Positions 47,273 to 60,043 of a stretch of DNA of 64,000 nucleotides are shown here, one piece after another. The stretch covers positions 3,211,501 through 3,275,500 of the forward strand of contig CM060195.1 of the NCBI GenBank assembly GCA_030549335.1. Direction: 5' to 3'. The notes under the pieces are model-generated. The model worked only from the letters and a program-made list of their open reading frames with translations, was not told the DNA's origin and did no database searches. Position 1 is the first letter of the stretch; each line of letters begins with the position of its first letter. This DNA is from Pontederia crassipes (taxonomy: Eukaryota > Streptophyta > Magnoliopsida > Commelinales > Pontederiaceae). Made by a program: the position numbers and the translations under genes.

Positions 47273-47797
47273 ATGTGTGTGTGGGTGAACTGCACGAGCG
47301 TGGTACGGGTTCAGACGCTCAGCGACGTCGACTTCCTCGACGACGGATACAGATGGACAAAGTACAGCCAGGAGGACGTACTGGCGGACCAGCAGATCAA
47401 TCCAAGGTTTCACTACTTCTTCTTCTTCTTCTTCTCCTTCTTCTTCTCCTCCTTCTCCTTCTCCTTCTTCTTCTTCTTCTCCTTCTCCTTCTTCTACATG
47501 ATCAATGTGCTCACCGTCACAGCTCGCTTGCTTTCCAGCCGCAGGAGCTACTACAGATGCACCACCGTCGGATGCCCGGTGAGGAGGCACGTCGAGAGGC
47601 CGCCGGAAGACCCGGCCTACGTTATAAACACGTACGAGGGCAGGCACAACCACGACGTGCCCGCAACGGCCGACGAGCCTGGAGACGGCGACAGCGAGGG
47701 CGCCGGTGGCGGCGTGAGATCGGACGCGGACGGTTTGCTCCCCGGTGCGAAGGATGAGCCAAGAGGAGTTGACCTGTTCCTGCGGTCTTCGCTATAA
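47273..47797 (+). CDS. Short WRKY-domain protein with degenerate DNA-binding motif
   Basis: Exons 47273-47406 and 47545-47797; the intron sits at the conserved WRKY-domain position (NPR | SYYRC, codon split AG|G). The joined product is 128 aa. Residues about 12-80 are a single WRKY domain closest to group I C-terminal domains: [16 protein letters not shown] before the signature, [18 protein letters not shown] after it, and [13 protein letters not shown] at the end, giving an intact CX4CX23HXH zinc site. The signature is WTKYSQE instead of WRKYGQK, so three of seven residues are changed, including the arginine, glycine and last lysine. That should weaken or abolish W-box binding. The tail is acidic and Gly-rich. 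The 138-bp intron is TTC-rich, open and a multiple of three. It could be a decaying gene, a duplicate without its N-terminus, or a regulator that no longer binds DNA. Confidence 0.75.
   Translation: MCVWVNCTSVVRVQTLSDVDFLDDGYRWTKYSQEDVLADQQINPRFHYFFFFFFSFFFSSFSFSFFFFFSFSFFYMINVLTVTARLLSSRRSYYRCTTVGCPVRRHVERPPEDPAYVINTYEGRHNHDVPATADEPGDGDSEGAGGGVRSDADGLLPGAKDEPRGVDLFLRSSL
47415..47495 (+). repeat. (TTC)n/(CTT)n microsatellite in the WRKY intron
   Basis: Imperfect TTC/TCC triplets fill most of the intron. They look like an extreme pyrimidine tract near the acceptor and give poly-Phe or poly-Leu in the open frames. Confidence 0.93.
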
Positions 47798-48142
47798 ATT
47801 TCGTTCACTAATAATGAGTAGTAGTAGTAGTAGTAGTGTATATAGGTTGTGATGGATTTTGTTCAATTCAATTTGCTCAATGTTAACTTTGTAGGAGGCC
47901 TTGCCAATAGGAGACTTCTGTACATGGATAGAGTTGGTTAAATTCAATAGGCTTCATTTATAATGCATGTGAAAGGGAGAGTTTTGAGGGACACGTACGA
48001 GTATGATCTTCACCTGCATTGCTCAATAAAAAAAATTACTTTTGATATTTATGTTAGTCGTACTACATTCCTTCCCTGTTATGTTATTTTTTCTATGGTA
48101 CACTCCCATGATTATGGAATTATATTAACACATTTTTACTAA
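47798..48142. other. 3' flank of the WRKY-like gene
   Basis: Starts with a short TAG-repeat (47817-47836); otherwise ordinary AT-rich 3' sequence. Confidence 0.5.
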
Positions 48143-48660
48143 AGAGTTAATTCCTTAAACCTCCTCTTAATCATAGCGATATTTTGTATGTGATCTTAAT
48201 ATATGAACTTATAATAGCATGTTCTTAAATTATATCACAAATTTTACTTTAATCTATTTATCTAATTTTTTATTTTTATTTTTTATTTATTAAAATACTA
48301 ATCTCTTTTAAATTAAAAATAATATATAATAAAAAAATAAAAATCCAAAAAGGAGTCTTGAATGGAGGGGGCGATGCCTAGGCCCGGCAAGGGGGCATCC
48401 CCTCCTCTATGAGATCGTTGAGAGCTCGCGGGGGCATCACCGCCCTTTGTGAGCTCGTTAGTGAGCGAGCTTGTAGACGGGGACGAGGTAACAAGACGTC
48501 GATGGTAGAGGGGTTTTAATTTTTTTATTTATTATGATATATTATTTAAGATATTTAAAAATTAAAGGAGAGGAGAAGGGTAGTTTAGTTTTTTAATAAA
48601 TAGAAAAATTAAAACGGATGAAAAAGTTAACAGGACTAAAGTGTAAATATGAATATCATT
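48143..48660. mobile_element. Probable long-TIR MITE, ~500 bp
   Basis: Left arm words 'attttactttaatctatttatctaattttt' and right arm words 'aaaacggatgaaaaagttaacaggactaaagtgtaaat' are approximate reverse complements around a GC-rich centre (48365-48515). The left arm shares wording with 42540-42660 and 57650-57800. Exact ends and target duplication were not found. Confidence 0.45.
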
Positions 48661-49224
48661 ATATATATATATATGTGTGTATATGTATATATTGGTGAAA
48701 GGATACGAGATTTGCTCTATAATCAAATCCGGACTCCAAGTTATAAAAGTCAATATTTTGCGTACAATATTATCTAACTATAAAAGAATAAGGAACTTCT
48801 AAAAAACCTACTTATATATTGACTATTTTAACTTTGATTACGATAATAATAATAACATAAAATTTAAATAAGTTGAGAAAACATATTGCATGCTTCTCCA
48901 ATAACAACTAATCTACTTACAACCAATTGTACTTTGAAAATAAAATATAAAAGACTTTCAATACTCCACTCATACAATTTGACGCCATCATTATGAGTAT
49001 CAACCATGCATTCAAAGGTAAAAAGGGTTACTCGATGAACCCATGGATCGATGTCAGAGAGCTAGACCTAATTCGAACATAATTCGATTAAGGGTTGGGT
49101 CGGGTATGTATTACAAAGCGTCATTAATAACTCCCGAAAACCCTTCATTGGGGATTTGTCGTCTCCAACGTATTGTGAATTATATGTTGGTTATTTCTCC
49201 TTACTTTTTAGTCCCTACATTAAT

Positions 49225-49348
49225 GGCTCGGGTTGGAATTTTTCAATCCGTACCCGACCCGACCCATGGTCGGGTCGGGGTCGAGTCGGGTCGGGTCGGG
49301 TCGGATCATCGGGTTCACCGGGTGGATCCGACCCGGTGAACATCCCTA
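49225..49348. mobile_element. Truncated hAT-like MITE (right end only)
   Basis: Resembles 19621-19745 of the complete hAT-like MITE (GGGTTGGAAxxxTCAATCCG, then GGGTCGGG words, then TGAACATCCCTA at the end). The matching left terminus was not found. Its right end touches the truncated gypsy LTR. Confidence 0.6.
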
Positions 49349-50758
49349 AAGTCACCTACGAACTCGATTGGTCACTATTGGCCATCTTCATCATTCTGAC
49401 CTGGTCCACATATATGAAAATATAGGGGAGAAACCTCCTTATGAGTTTTACAACCCAATATGAAAGTAAAGTAAAGACAATCATAATATTATGATACTAG
49501 ACAAGAATCATAAGAGCATCAATATCATATAAGATGAAATTAGACATGATCATTATAAGAGTAAGAGAATCATGTAATGTGACATATGAATAGAAGATCA
49601 AGATGATCATAATGAAATAATCATAAATGTTTTCATCATCTTATTATTCATGTTTGACTTATTATGAATTATATTACCCAACAGAAGGCCTATCTCAACC
49701 CGCCATCATCATCATGACAAAATCAATCCATAACTGACCGTAGTCGGCCTATACCTAACCGTCGCTAGTCTATCATAATAAGAGCTCTCCATTTAATATT
49801 TTTTATCTTTTGTCTTGTACTTTTTAATTAATATTTATTAGGATTAAAACCAAGACTATAAAATAGGATCGTGGAGAGTAAATTGGAGGCATAAACATAA
49901 TCATCATCATAACTTAGATCAAGATTAATTACATGGATCAAGGATCAAAGAATCCTAAAAATCATCAGCATGCGGCCAGAACCCAAGCCGAGTTCATAGG
50001 GTGAAAATTATGCCTGAACCTAGGTCGGGTTCTGATTGACCGCTCGAGCGAGAGACGTGCCTGACGCGATTTCATCGTACAAAGAGGCCGGGCTGAGTTA
50101 TCATCAACTCGGCCCGAGTTCATCTTTATCGCAGGGCTCAGGGCTCTCGACAATGGCGAATCTGAGTTGAATTCTAGTGAACTCGGTCCAGGCATTAACT
50201 TATTCGGGCCGAATTCCTTTACATAGAAAACTGCACGAAAGTGCGAGGAGTTTATCGATCATCTTTTCGGCGATGGTCGGTGTCGTGCATCATTTTACAT
50301 CTACTATAACTAGGGATTAACCAGAGCATACTTCAAGCCTCAAATCAAGATTATATGATGAATCTACTCTAGCTCCATATCTTGCAAGTTTCTATCCAAG
50401 AAACTATCATGTAAATCTTCTTCTTCTTCCTCTTCTTCCGATCGTTCCTCTTTGTCCAGATGTGTGGTTGTCAACGTCCAAGTCTTCATATTGCTATCCT
50501 ATTGGGCGGCAGTGGATCAGGGACTAGAGAGAGTGAAAAGGACGCAAGGAAATGGGCGAAAACTAGGGCCGACTTGCAGGGAGAAAAGGGGCTGCATAAT
50601 TTATTTTGACTTCATATTTATAAGGGAGAAACTAAGTTCGAGTTCTATTGGAAACTAATTCCAACTGAGATTTATTTCCCTATTTTTATCTTTTCATATT
50701 CAATTTTATCTTTCTTTTCTTTTCTTTTTTTTATCTTCCTATGATCTCGGACATTATA
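49349..50758 (-). repeat. 3' LTR of the gypsy element (truncated)
   Basis: Aligns with about 55782-57284: shared blocks 'cacctacgaactcgattgg', 'agtaaagtaaagacaatc', 'tatccaagaaactatcatg', and the end TCTCGGACATTATA versus TCTCGGACATAACA. On the minus strand it is preceded by the purine-rich AAGGGG tract. Confidence 0.88.
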
Positions 50759-51204
50759 TTATAAACCCCTTAAAATAAAATTCGTCTTGAATTTAGTCAG
50801 AGGATAGAGTCTTATCAAAAAGTGTAGGAAATTCTTTTCGCATTTCAGACTCGAGTTCCCAATTGCACCGTCGCCTTGACGATGGCTCAAAGCCACCATT
50901 GGTACACCCTTGTTATTGTGACGTTGAACCTTAGTCTCTAGCATTTGGATTGGTCGCTGCTCATAGGTCAAGCCATCTTTGAATTGGATTCTTCGCACCT
51001 TATGACGTTTGCATCATCATCCTTATACTTTCGGAACATTGAAATGTGAAACACTTTATGAACTCGCCTATATGATGGAGGTAATGTTAATATGCAAGCA
51101 CCCTCTCCAACTAGCTCGAGTACCTCAAAAGGACCAACATATCTTGGGTTGAGCTTTCTTCTTTTCCTAAACCTCATTACTCCTTTGGTTGGGGAAACCT
51201 TCAA
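50759..51204 (-). pseudogene. Gypsy integrase C-terminal region
   Basis: The minus strand encodes RFRKRRKLNPRYVGPFEVLE, LPPSYRRVHKVFHISMFRKY, then QFKDGLTYEQRPIQMLETK, the typical Ty3/gypsy integrase tail (GPF/Y motif VGPFEVLELVG). No clear chromodomain could be read after it. Confidence 0.9.
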
Positions 51205-51371
51205 AGAACTTGATCACTTGGAGTTCTGCTCACATCGATCTTTATCAGTATAGAACTTGTATAGAACTTTTGTCGTGTTTGAGCTGCCTTCATCCTCTTT
51301 TGTATCTATTCAACCCTTATTGATCTGTTTGCTTTAGATCTTTAGCATCTAGGAACTTTCTTTCACCTACC

Positions 51372-52374
51372 TCATTCCAATATGCAGGTGATCAACTCCA
51401 TGTCGATGCTAGAATGATAGTTGTTATTATAAGCAAATTCAATAAGTGATAGGTGATCATCCCAATTGCCTTGCCAGTCAAGGGCACAAGCTCTCAGCAT
51501 GTCCTCAACTGTCCGAATGGTCCTCTCTGTTTGACCATCCGATTGCGAATGAAATAGCGTACCATAATTTAGCCTCATTTCAAAAGAGTTTTATAGGCTC
51601 CTCTAGAATCACTATGAATCACGGATTCCTGTCTGACAATCTCACAAACATACAAATTCATGAGGCTTTGCACCAATTCCATCTGATGGATAAGAAATGT
51701 ACAGACCTCGTTAATCGATCAACTATTACCCATATGATATCATGCCCCTCCTAAGTAAGGGGTAAGCAAGAAATGAAATCCATGGAGATTTCCTCTCATT
51801 TCCGTTGTGGAATATCAAGAGATGTAATCTTTTCATAAGGCTTCTGGTACTCTATTTTTATCTGTTGGCAAACCAATCACTTTGAAACATATTCTGCAAT
51901 CTCGCACTTCATATTATTCCACATGAAGCTTCTTTGCACATCCTTGTACATTTTGATATTGCTCAGATGGATTGCAAATTTAGACTTATAGCATTCATCC
52001 ATCACTTCTTTTTTAAGGGCTTCATCACTTGAGACTCACAAACTATTTCTGTGTCTTATCCCACCATTTGTTGAGAGCTTAAAATCATTTACTTCTTTCT
52101 GACATCTTCCTAACATCTTTGTGTATTTCAGAACTTCAGCTTCGGCCTTAATAGTCCTCTTAACCAAATTTAGTTGTATCTGGTGCATCGTTAGTATTGC
52201 TCTATTCTTACCATGTTTTAGATTCCACAAGCTCAACTTCTTCATCATTTCATACACTCCTAGCTTTACGAAGGCTAATGAGCTTTCCCACTTGCGACTG
52301 AGTGCATCTGCAACTGAATTTGCTTTACTAGAATGATAATTAATGGCAAACTCATATTTCTTAAAAAATTCCAT
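51372..52374 (-). pseudogene. Gypsy RNase H end and integrase core
   Basis: The minus strand gives YEFAINYHSSKANSVADALS (end of RNase H and start of the connection) near 52350, a degraded integrase zinc region at about 51600-52000, then YGTLFHSQSDGQTERTIRTV and EFAYNNNYHSSIDM at 51570-51390, the D-E part of the core. Several frame breaks. Confidence 0.85.
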
Positions 52375-52542
52375 CCATCTTTGTTATCGTATATTAAGGT
52401 CCAGCTAAAAAAAAGACGTACTTGAGGCTATCGGTGAACATTTCAAACTCTACTTCATAAAAGTAGTGTCTCCAAATCTTCAATGCAAATACTACTACTA
52501 CTAATTCAAGGTCATACATTGAGTAGTTCACCTCATACTTTT

Positions 52543-53470
52543 TCAGCTGTCTGGATGCATATACGATTGTCTTACCTTGTTACATGAGCACACATCCCAG
52601 TCCAGTATTGTAAGCATACTATACACTACATACTCACCAGTACCTTTCGAGATGATTGGTATGGATGTAGTGGTCAACCTGACCTTTAGCTCTTGAAAAC
52701 TATTTTCGCATTTCTGTGTCCATATGTACTTCACACCCTTCTTTGTTAGGTTCATCAAGGGGATGCAATTTTCGAGAAGTCCTTGAAGAACCTACGATAA
52801 TAACCTGCCAATCCGAGGAAACTGCAAATTTTTATTGCATGCAATGGCCTTGGCTAGTTAGCTATCGCTTCTACTTTGGAAGGATCCAAAGAAACATCCT
52901 CCTTTGAGATTATGTGTCCAAGAAACATAATCTGCTCAACACAGAACTCGCATTTTAACAGCTTACCATATAACTTATGTTGTCTTAATTTCTCCAAGAC
53001 AATCCTCAAATGTTCTTTACGTTGTTCTGAGCTCTCCGAATAAATCAAAGTGTCATCTATGAAGACAATGACAAACTGATCCAAGTTTTGATTCATGAGA
53101 TTCATGAAAGTTGCATGGGCATTCGTTAGTTTAAAAGGCATCACTAAGAATTCATAGTGACCGCACCTTGATCGAAAAGTCATCTTCTCTACATCTTCTT
53201 CGGTAACTCTAAGCCAGTGGTACCCACTTCATAAATCGATCTTGGAGAATACAATAGCATTGGATAATTGATCAAAAAAGTGTCGATCCGTAGTAGAGGG
53301 TACTTGTTCTTGACTGTTGCCTTGTTCAACATTCTGTAGTCGATACCTAGTCTTAAACAACCATCTTTCTTCTTGACGAAAAGCGCTAGAGCATCCCAAG
53401 GCGATACACTCGGCATGATAAACTCTTTATTTTTTTTTTTTGAATTTGCTTCTTCAGTTCACGTATTTCG
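52543..53470 (-). pseudogene. Gypsy reverse transcriptase and RNase H start
   Basis: The minus strand gives [20 protein letters not shown] and [20 protein letters not shown] (53400-53290), then GHYEFLVMPFKLTNAHATFM, FVIVFIDDTLIYSESSEQ (the FIDD catalytic box) and CEFCVEQIMFLGHIIS (53160-52900). ENSFQELKVRLTTTSIPI follows at about 52700. Frame changes near 53190 and 52780. Confidence 0.93.
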
Positions 53471-53821
53471 GCCGGTGCCATCCTGCAAGGGGTCTTTGAG
53501 ATTGGGGCAATGTCTGAAAGGAGATCATGCGGAAATCAATCTCTTGTCGCGGTGGCAATTCGGAGATGTCCTCTCGAAAGACATCCGGATACTCACGAAC
53601 TACATCCAATTGTTGTAATTTGGTTGATGGACCTCTGTCTTCACCACACTTGTTAGGAAACCTCTGCATCCTTTGTGTATCATCTTCTGTGTTTTCATTA
53701 TAGATATAATGCTTTTTCGTTCCTTGTCAGTAGTACCTCGAACAGTAGCTTTGCGTCCACCTTGGTTGCCAATAATTACCTTCTTTTTCTTACATAGAAC
53801 AACTATATTATGGTAGGATAG

Positions 53822-55500
53822 TCAATCCACACCAAGAATCACATCATAGTCCGTCATAAGAATTATCATAAAAATTGCAAAAAAGTGTACATCATGGAGG
53901 TACTTCGTGGCGTGGAGCATTCTCATAGGAGTCATCACCTCCATAGGACGACTTTTGTCATGCAATCGTAAACTCAGAGCAGTAGCACAGTCTTCAAATA
54001 TGAAAAAGTGTGATAAACCCGAATCAAATAGAACAGTAATAGAAAGACCAACTATGGATAATGTACCTTTGATGACCTCGGTGTCTGTTGGCATCCCATC
54101 TTCCTCCAAGTGGAAGTTGCTTTCTTGCACTAGATTGTTTCCACCTCTAGCGTCACGCGGAGCTGGAGCTTGGTCATCCTTGTTCTTGGTAGGGCAGTCC
54201 CGAATGAATTGTCCATGCTGACAACAGTGTAGGAAGACTCCAACCTTCATCCTGCATTCCCTGATATGAAATATCCTGCAATGTTGGCAGGCACCAATGC
54301 CTTGTTCCTGCTACTGAGGCTGCAAGGTTGCTGACGTTAGGGCTGCAAAGGATAGCTTATGTCATCATGAACATCTTAACTTCAAATTCATCATCTTTAT
54401 CTGTCATTGAGGTTGTTGTTGGTGATTAGCATCATGAGGTTCATATGGCCTCGCTCTATTATCCCGACGCTGATTCCTACGCTCGGGTCCTCCTCGATTT
54501 TGGCGTCTATCATTCCATCGAGGTTGGTTCTGCATAGTGGGTTGCATGGGGGACTTTCCTTTCACATCACTGGACTTCTTCTGTTCTCTAGCATAATTTC
54601 TTTCCATCATGATCGTTAATTCCACCGCTAGATTCAATTTTGTACATTGGCTTGCTAGAGTATTTGCTCTGACGGTCGGGTTCAGGTCTTGACAAATATG
54701 ATCTATCTTCTATCTATCACTCATCTTAAGAGTATTATACCTCTCCAAACGAACGAACTGAATATGATACTGAGCCACGATCATCTAGTATTGGCTCAGT
54801 TGTAAGAATTCTCTCTACTTTTGGACATGTTGGTACTCTAAGAGGTATCTTGCCTCGAATGCCTCATGGAAGCGTTCACATGAAATAACATCCTAGCCTT
54901 ATTTAGTGTCTACTATGGTCCTCCACCAATCTAAAGCGTTGTCAGTTAGGCAGCTTGTGGCAAACAGGACCTTATCCTCATTACAATCCATTTGGCGTAA
55001 CTTCTCATTTATAGTTCTCAATCACCTCTCAGCTTTATCAAACTCACCCATGCAATCATACTCCGAAGGGCGTAACTTAAAAAATATATGAATAGTGTCC
55101 TTAGAGATCACTAGATGTGGCGGTGACAAGGGGTACGAAAGAAGGCTGAACTAGTGGTGTCAATGTCAATGAAGGCTGAACTGATGGTGTTCGTGCCGGT
55201 GGGGGATGCACTAGTGGAGATCAAATTGTCTGCTTTGCCTCATGAGCCTAATTAATATGGACCTCGTTCTGATCTGTTCCTTCTTGTGGGGGAGTTGCTA
55301 CTCTACCACTACCTCGAGGTCGGCTTTGGCCCCAACCTCAAACATCGGGAACACATCAAGAAGGCATCTACGTCATCATACATCATTTCATATTAGAAAG
55401 TCATACATCTTATGAAAGGAAATAAATTCGGGTGGCGTGATGACTGTTCGTCGCACTTGCACATGGACCATGACGTCCTACAATAGTACATAAGAATGCC
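53822..55500 (-). pseudogene. Gypsy gag and protease
   Basis: Gag: SEYDCMGEFDKAERRLRTIN and downstream sequence (55060-54700), an Arg/Asn/Gln-rich segment (RWNDRRQNRGGPERRNQRRD), and a zinc-knuckle remnant CCQHGQFIRDCPTK at 54220, in which the first cysteine spacing is altered. Protease: LSITVLFDSGLSHFFI (54070) where families normally have DSGATHSFI, and YDVILGVD at the end. Decayed. Confidence 0.88.
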
Positions 55501-55509
55501 CTAACTTTA

Positions 55510-55521
55510 GGCTCTGATACC
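55510..55521 (-). other. Primer-binding site of the gypsy element
   Basis: The minus strand reads GGTATCAGAGCC a few bases inside the 5' LTR, complementary to initiator tRNA-Met. Confidence 0.88.
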
Positions 55522-55525
55522 TAAA

Positions 55526-57284
<1,759 letters not shown>

Positions 57285-58400
57285 TCATCCATTTGAATTA
57301 TTCTAATTATGATATCTAGTAATATTCTTTCTTGAAGACTTGACCTCTCTAATATCTGTTTCTCTAATACTTGCAAAAGAAAATTTGATGGATCAAATAT
57401 CGAACCTCAAAACAATTACACTTAATCCTGCCATTTAATTAATATTCAAAGTAATAGATCTTGATGCAAAAAAGATAAATAAATTAACTGTATTTGATAA
57501 TACACTTTTCTTGGTTTCATCGTCATCATTTAACACATTAAATTTGAAACCTATATTTACCTGCGTTAAACACATTCAAATCTAGCAATTTCCAACCCAT
57601 AAAAAGTTAGAAATACGGATTTCATTTCTCAAAATTTTTTATTATCATTTAGGGTTATTTGCTTATACCTCTTCTAAACTACCGCAATTTTTTTAAAATT
57701 ATTATGATTTTTCACATCTAATTCTAATATATGAATTCATTGAGTGTCCCCCAAAGTTGTTCTGTGATTTCTATTTTAATCCATCCGTCTAGTTTAAAAT
57801 TTTGATGAGAATTATAAATTATTCCATAAAAATGTAATGATAAGAATTTAAAAAATTAATTTAATAGATAAATTTTAGTAAGTGTTTAGATAAAAAATAA
57901 GAACTAAGGATATAATTTATTATTTTATGAGGTATAAAATTATAGTAAATTAAAATATTATATCTTTATTTAGTTAAAATAATAATTTACGAAAATGTTT
58001 ATATTAATATTACAATTTATGATTTACAAAAAATATTTATATTAATATTATAATTTATAATTTACGAAAAATATTTATATTAAGTTAAAGAATTTATTTT
58101 ATAAGTTGAATGATAAAAGATTAATAAATAAATATTATGATTGATTATTTTTTAAGATAATATTATAAAAATAATTTAAAGAATAATAATAAGATTAAAT
58201 AGTAATTAATAATATTTTACTAATTAAAATATAATGAAGAAGTGAAAGAAAAAAGAAGCAAAAAAAAAACACAATTTCTCGCTTCCTGCGAGAACTAAAA
58301 GTTCTTCACGAGAGAGAATTTACATCACGTGAAGTTCCCATCACGTTAGGCCTTTGACAAAAGTTTTGATTGTCAAACACAACCTAAGTGTAACATCGTG
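57285..58400. other. AT-rich intergenic, possible MITE half
   Basis: 57650-57800 (CTTCTAAACTACCG, 'tctattttaatccatccgtct') shares wording with 42540-42660 and 48143-48300. No other feature. Confidence 0.4.
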
Positions 58401-58429
58401 GAACGTTGGTCATCCATTTCTCTTGAGCG

Positions 58430-58860
58430 GTGCATATCAAACCCAACAACAAAAAAGAAAAAATGTCATTATACCCAAAATTCCCTAACCCAACTCTCCC
58501 GCTCCCTCCTCGACAATGCTGGTGGACTTCATCATGGCTGACGACCTATTTGCGGTGGTGGACTCCGACAAGCTATGAGCGGATGACCTCCCGGAGGCCA
58601 CCACTAGAGCCATGCCTGAAGGAGAAGATTGGCATCGTGAGGAGCCTCGTAGTGTCCACGCTGGTAGGAGGAGGCCGTAAAGTGAACAAGGTTGTCGTGG
58701 AGTTCCTCAAGACCATCAAGTGATCGTCGGACTCATAAGGACGTTGGATCTCTCCATGCAACGAGTTGCCTGCCATCCGGAAGTTGCATCGTAGCCTCCT
58801 GCTCCACTAGAGGAGGTTGGGGTGTGGGGTCGGGTTTGTTAGGATTTCTGCACAGGAGAA
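58430..58860 (+). other. Unrecognised GC-richer open stretch
   Basis: A 97-codon frame (58430-58723) and a competing frame beginning MLVDFIMADDLFAVVDSDK at about 58516 overlap here. Neither continues far nor matches a family I know. The base composition stands out from the AT-rich flanks, so it may be a decayed gene or element core. I do not assign a function. Confidence 0.3.
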
Positions 58861-59169
58861 ATTATGCACCACGAAAAAATTCGAAAAATTTAAAGCGACG
58901 CAAAATTTTATTAGATGAAAGAAACATAAGAGGATTACAAAATTAGATAGTTTTTTGTTTGAATCCTTAGGAAATTTATACACGCACTCCTATAGAAATT
59001 ACAGACCAATTGAGACTCTAATTTCGTAAAATATGACACATATATCATGATAAAAAAATAAAATTAATTCCGAATCATATACAGAAACTCCATAAGAGAA
59101 TTCTGCTATAACGCCTGACTAAGAAAAGAGGACGATATAAAATTTCAACTGAGTTCATATTCAAAATAA
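58861..59169. other. AT-rich spacer
   Basis: Nothing recognised. Confidence 0.45.
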
Positions 59170-59620
59170 AGTTTGTGGAGGTCGCTAGGGAGGGGGGGGG
59201 GGATCGCAGACCTCGCTCTCGACGCGAGGGGTGGGGAGCGGTCTGTGCATACAGTAAGGGAGCGGCGACGTCCCTCGTGGGAGAGGGGAGTCGCCAACAG
59301 TGCCCCCTCTCTTGCATCATCAACAACGTGCCGCAAAAAATGGGGGCATCGGGCGATGCCCCCCCTCTACGCCTCGTCGGCAGGGGAGCGGCGGTGGGGG
59401 AGGGGGGCAGGCGTCGCCATCTCTCGCATCATTGGCAGAGTGCCGCAAAAAAGGGGGCACCCCTCTACATGTCGTCGGCCTACAAGTTCGCTGCCGCGAA
59501 ACGTTTTGGGTATAATGGGCAACTTTTTCTCTGAAAAGTATTGTTTACCTGGGTTTTGTTCTGCACAGCTTAAGGAAAATGGACGACCAATATTCGAGCG
59601 CATGATGGTGCTGCATTTAA
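59170..59620. repeat. GC-rich stretch with an imperfect ~115-bp duplication
   Basis: 'gcatcatcaacaacgtgccgc' plus AAAAAATGGGGGCAT ... CTACGCCTCGTCGG (59314-59380) recurs as 'gcatcattggcagagtgccgc' plus AAAAAAGGGGGCA ... CTACATGTCGTCGG (59426-59480). A run of 10 G lies near 59191. Overlapping frames on both strands are products of this repetition; no protein family is recognised. Confidence 0.6.
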
Positions 59621-60043
59621 GATAAATAATTAAATACTTGTGATCAAAATAAAATTAACATTAACATTAACATTTCTAGGCAGGATTTATACGTAGCTCC
59701 CGTTGACCCAGCACCTGATAGTAACAAATCAGCAGTATTCCGGAAAAAAAAAACAAGCAAGCGTCTTTACATATAATCAGAAGGATAACATATAATCTCG
59801 AATGATTTTTTTCGCGATTACAAGCCTCCAATGAATTTACACAAGTACATAAAACACACGAGTACAAACTTCCAAGAGCAGCAAGAAGATCTTGAAAAAC
59901 TATTGTGTTTTTCTTGTAATTCTATTGTCGTACAAACCCATCGGAAGGATCTACAAATGATTCTTGGAATCGAGCAGTATACCACAAAAAAGATATAAAA
60001 AAAAAGGAAAGCAAAAACATGTCGTATACGTCGGTCCTGTTTC
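59621..60043. other. 3' flank of the CASP-like gene
   Basis: Downstream of the minus-strand CASP-like gene; probably includes its 3' UTR. Nothing else recognised. Confidence 0.5.

Noticed and set aside
59145..59625. Frames of 60-150 codons on both strands
   Set aside because: GC-rich imperfect duplication, multiple overlapping frames, no recognised protein.
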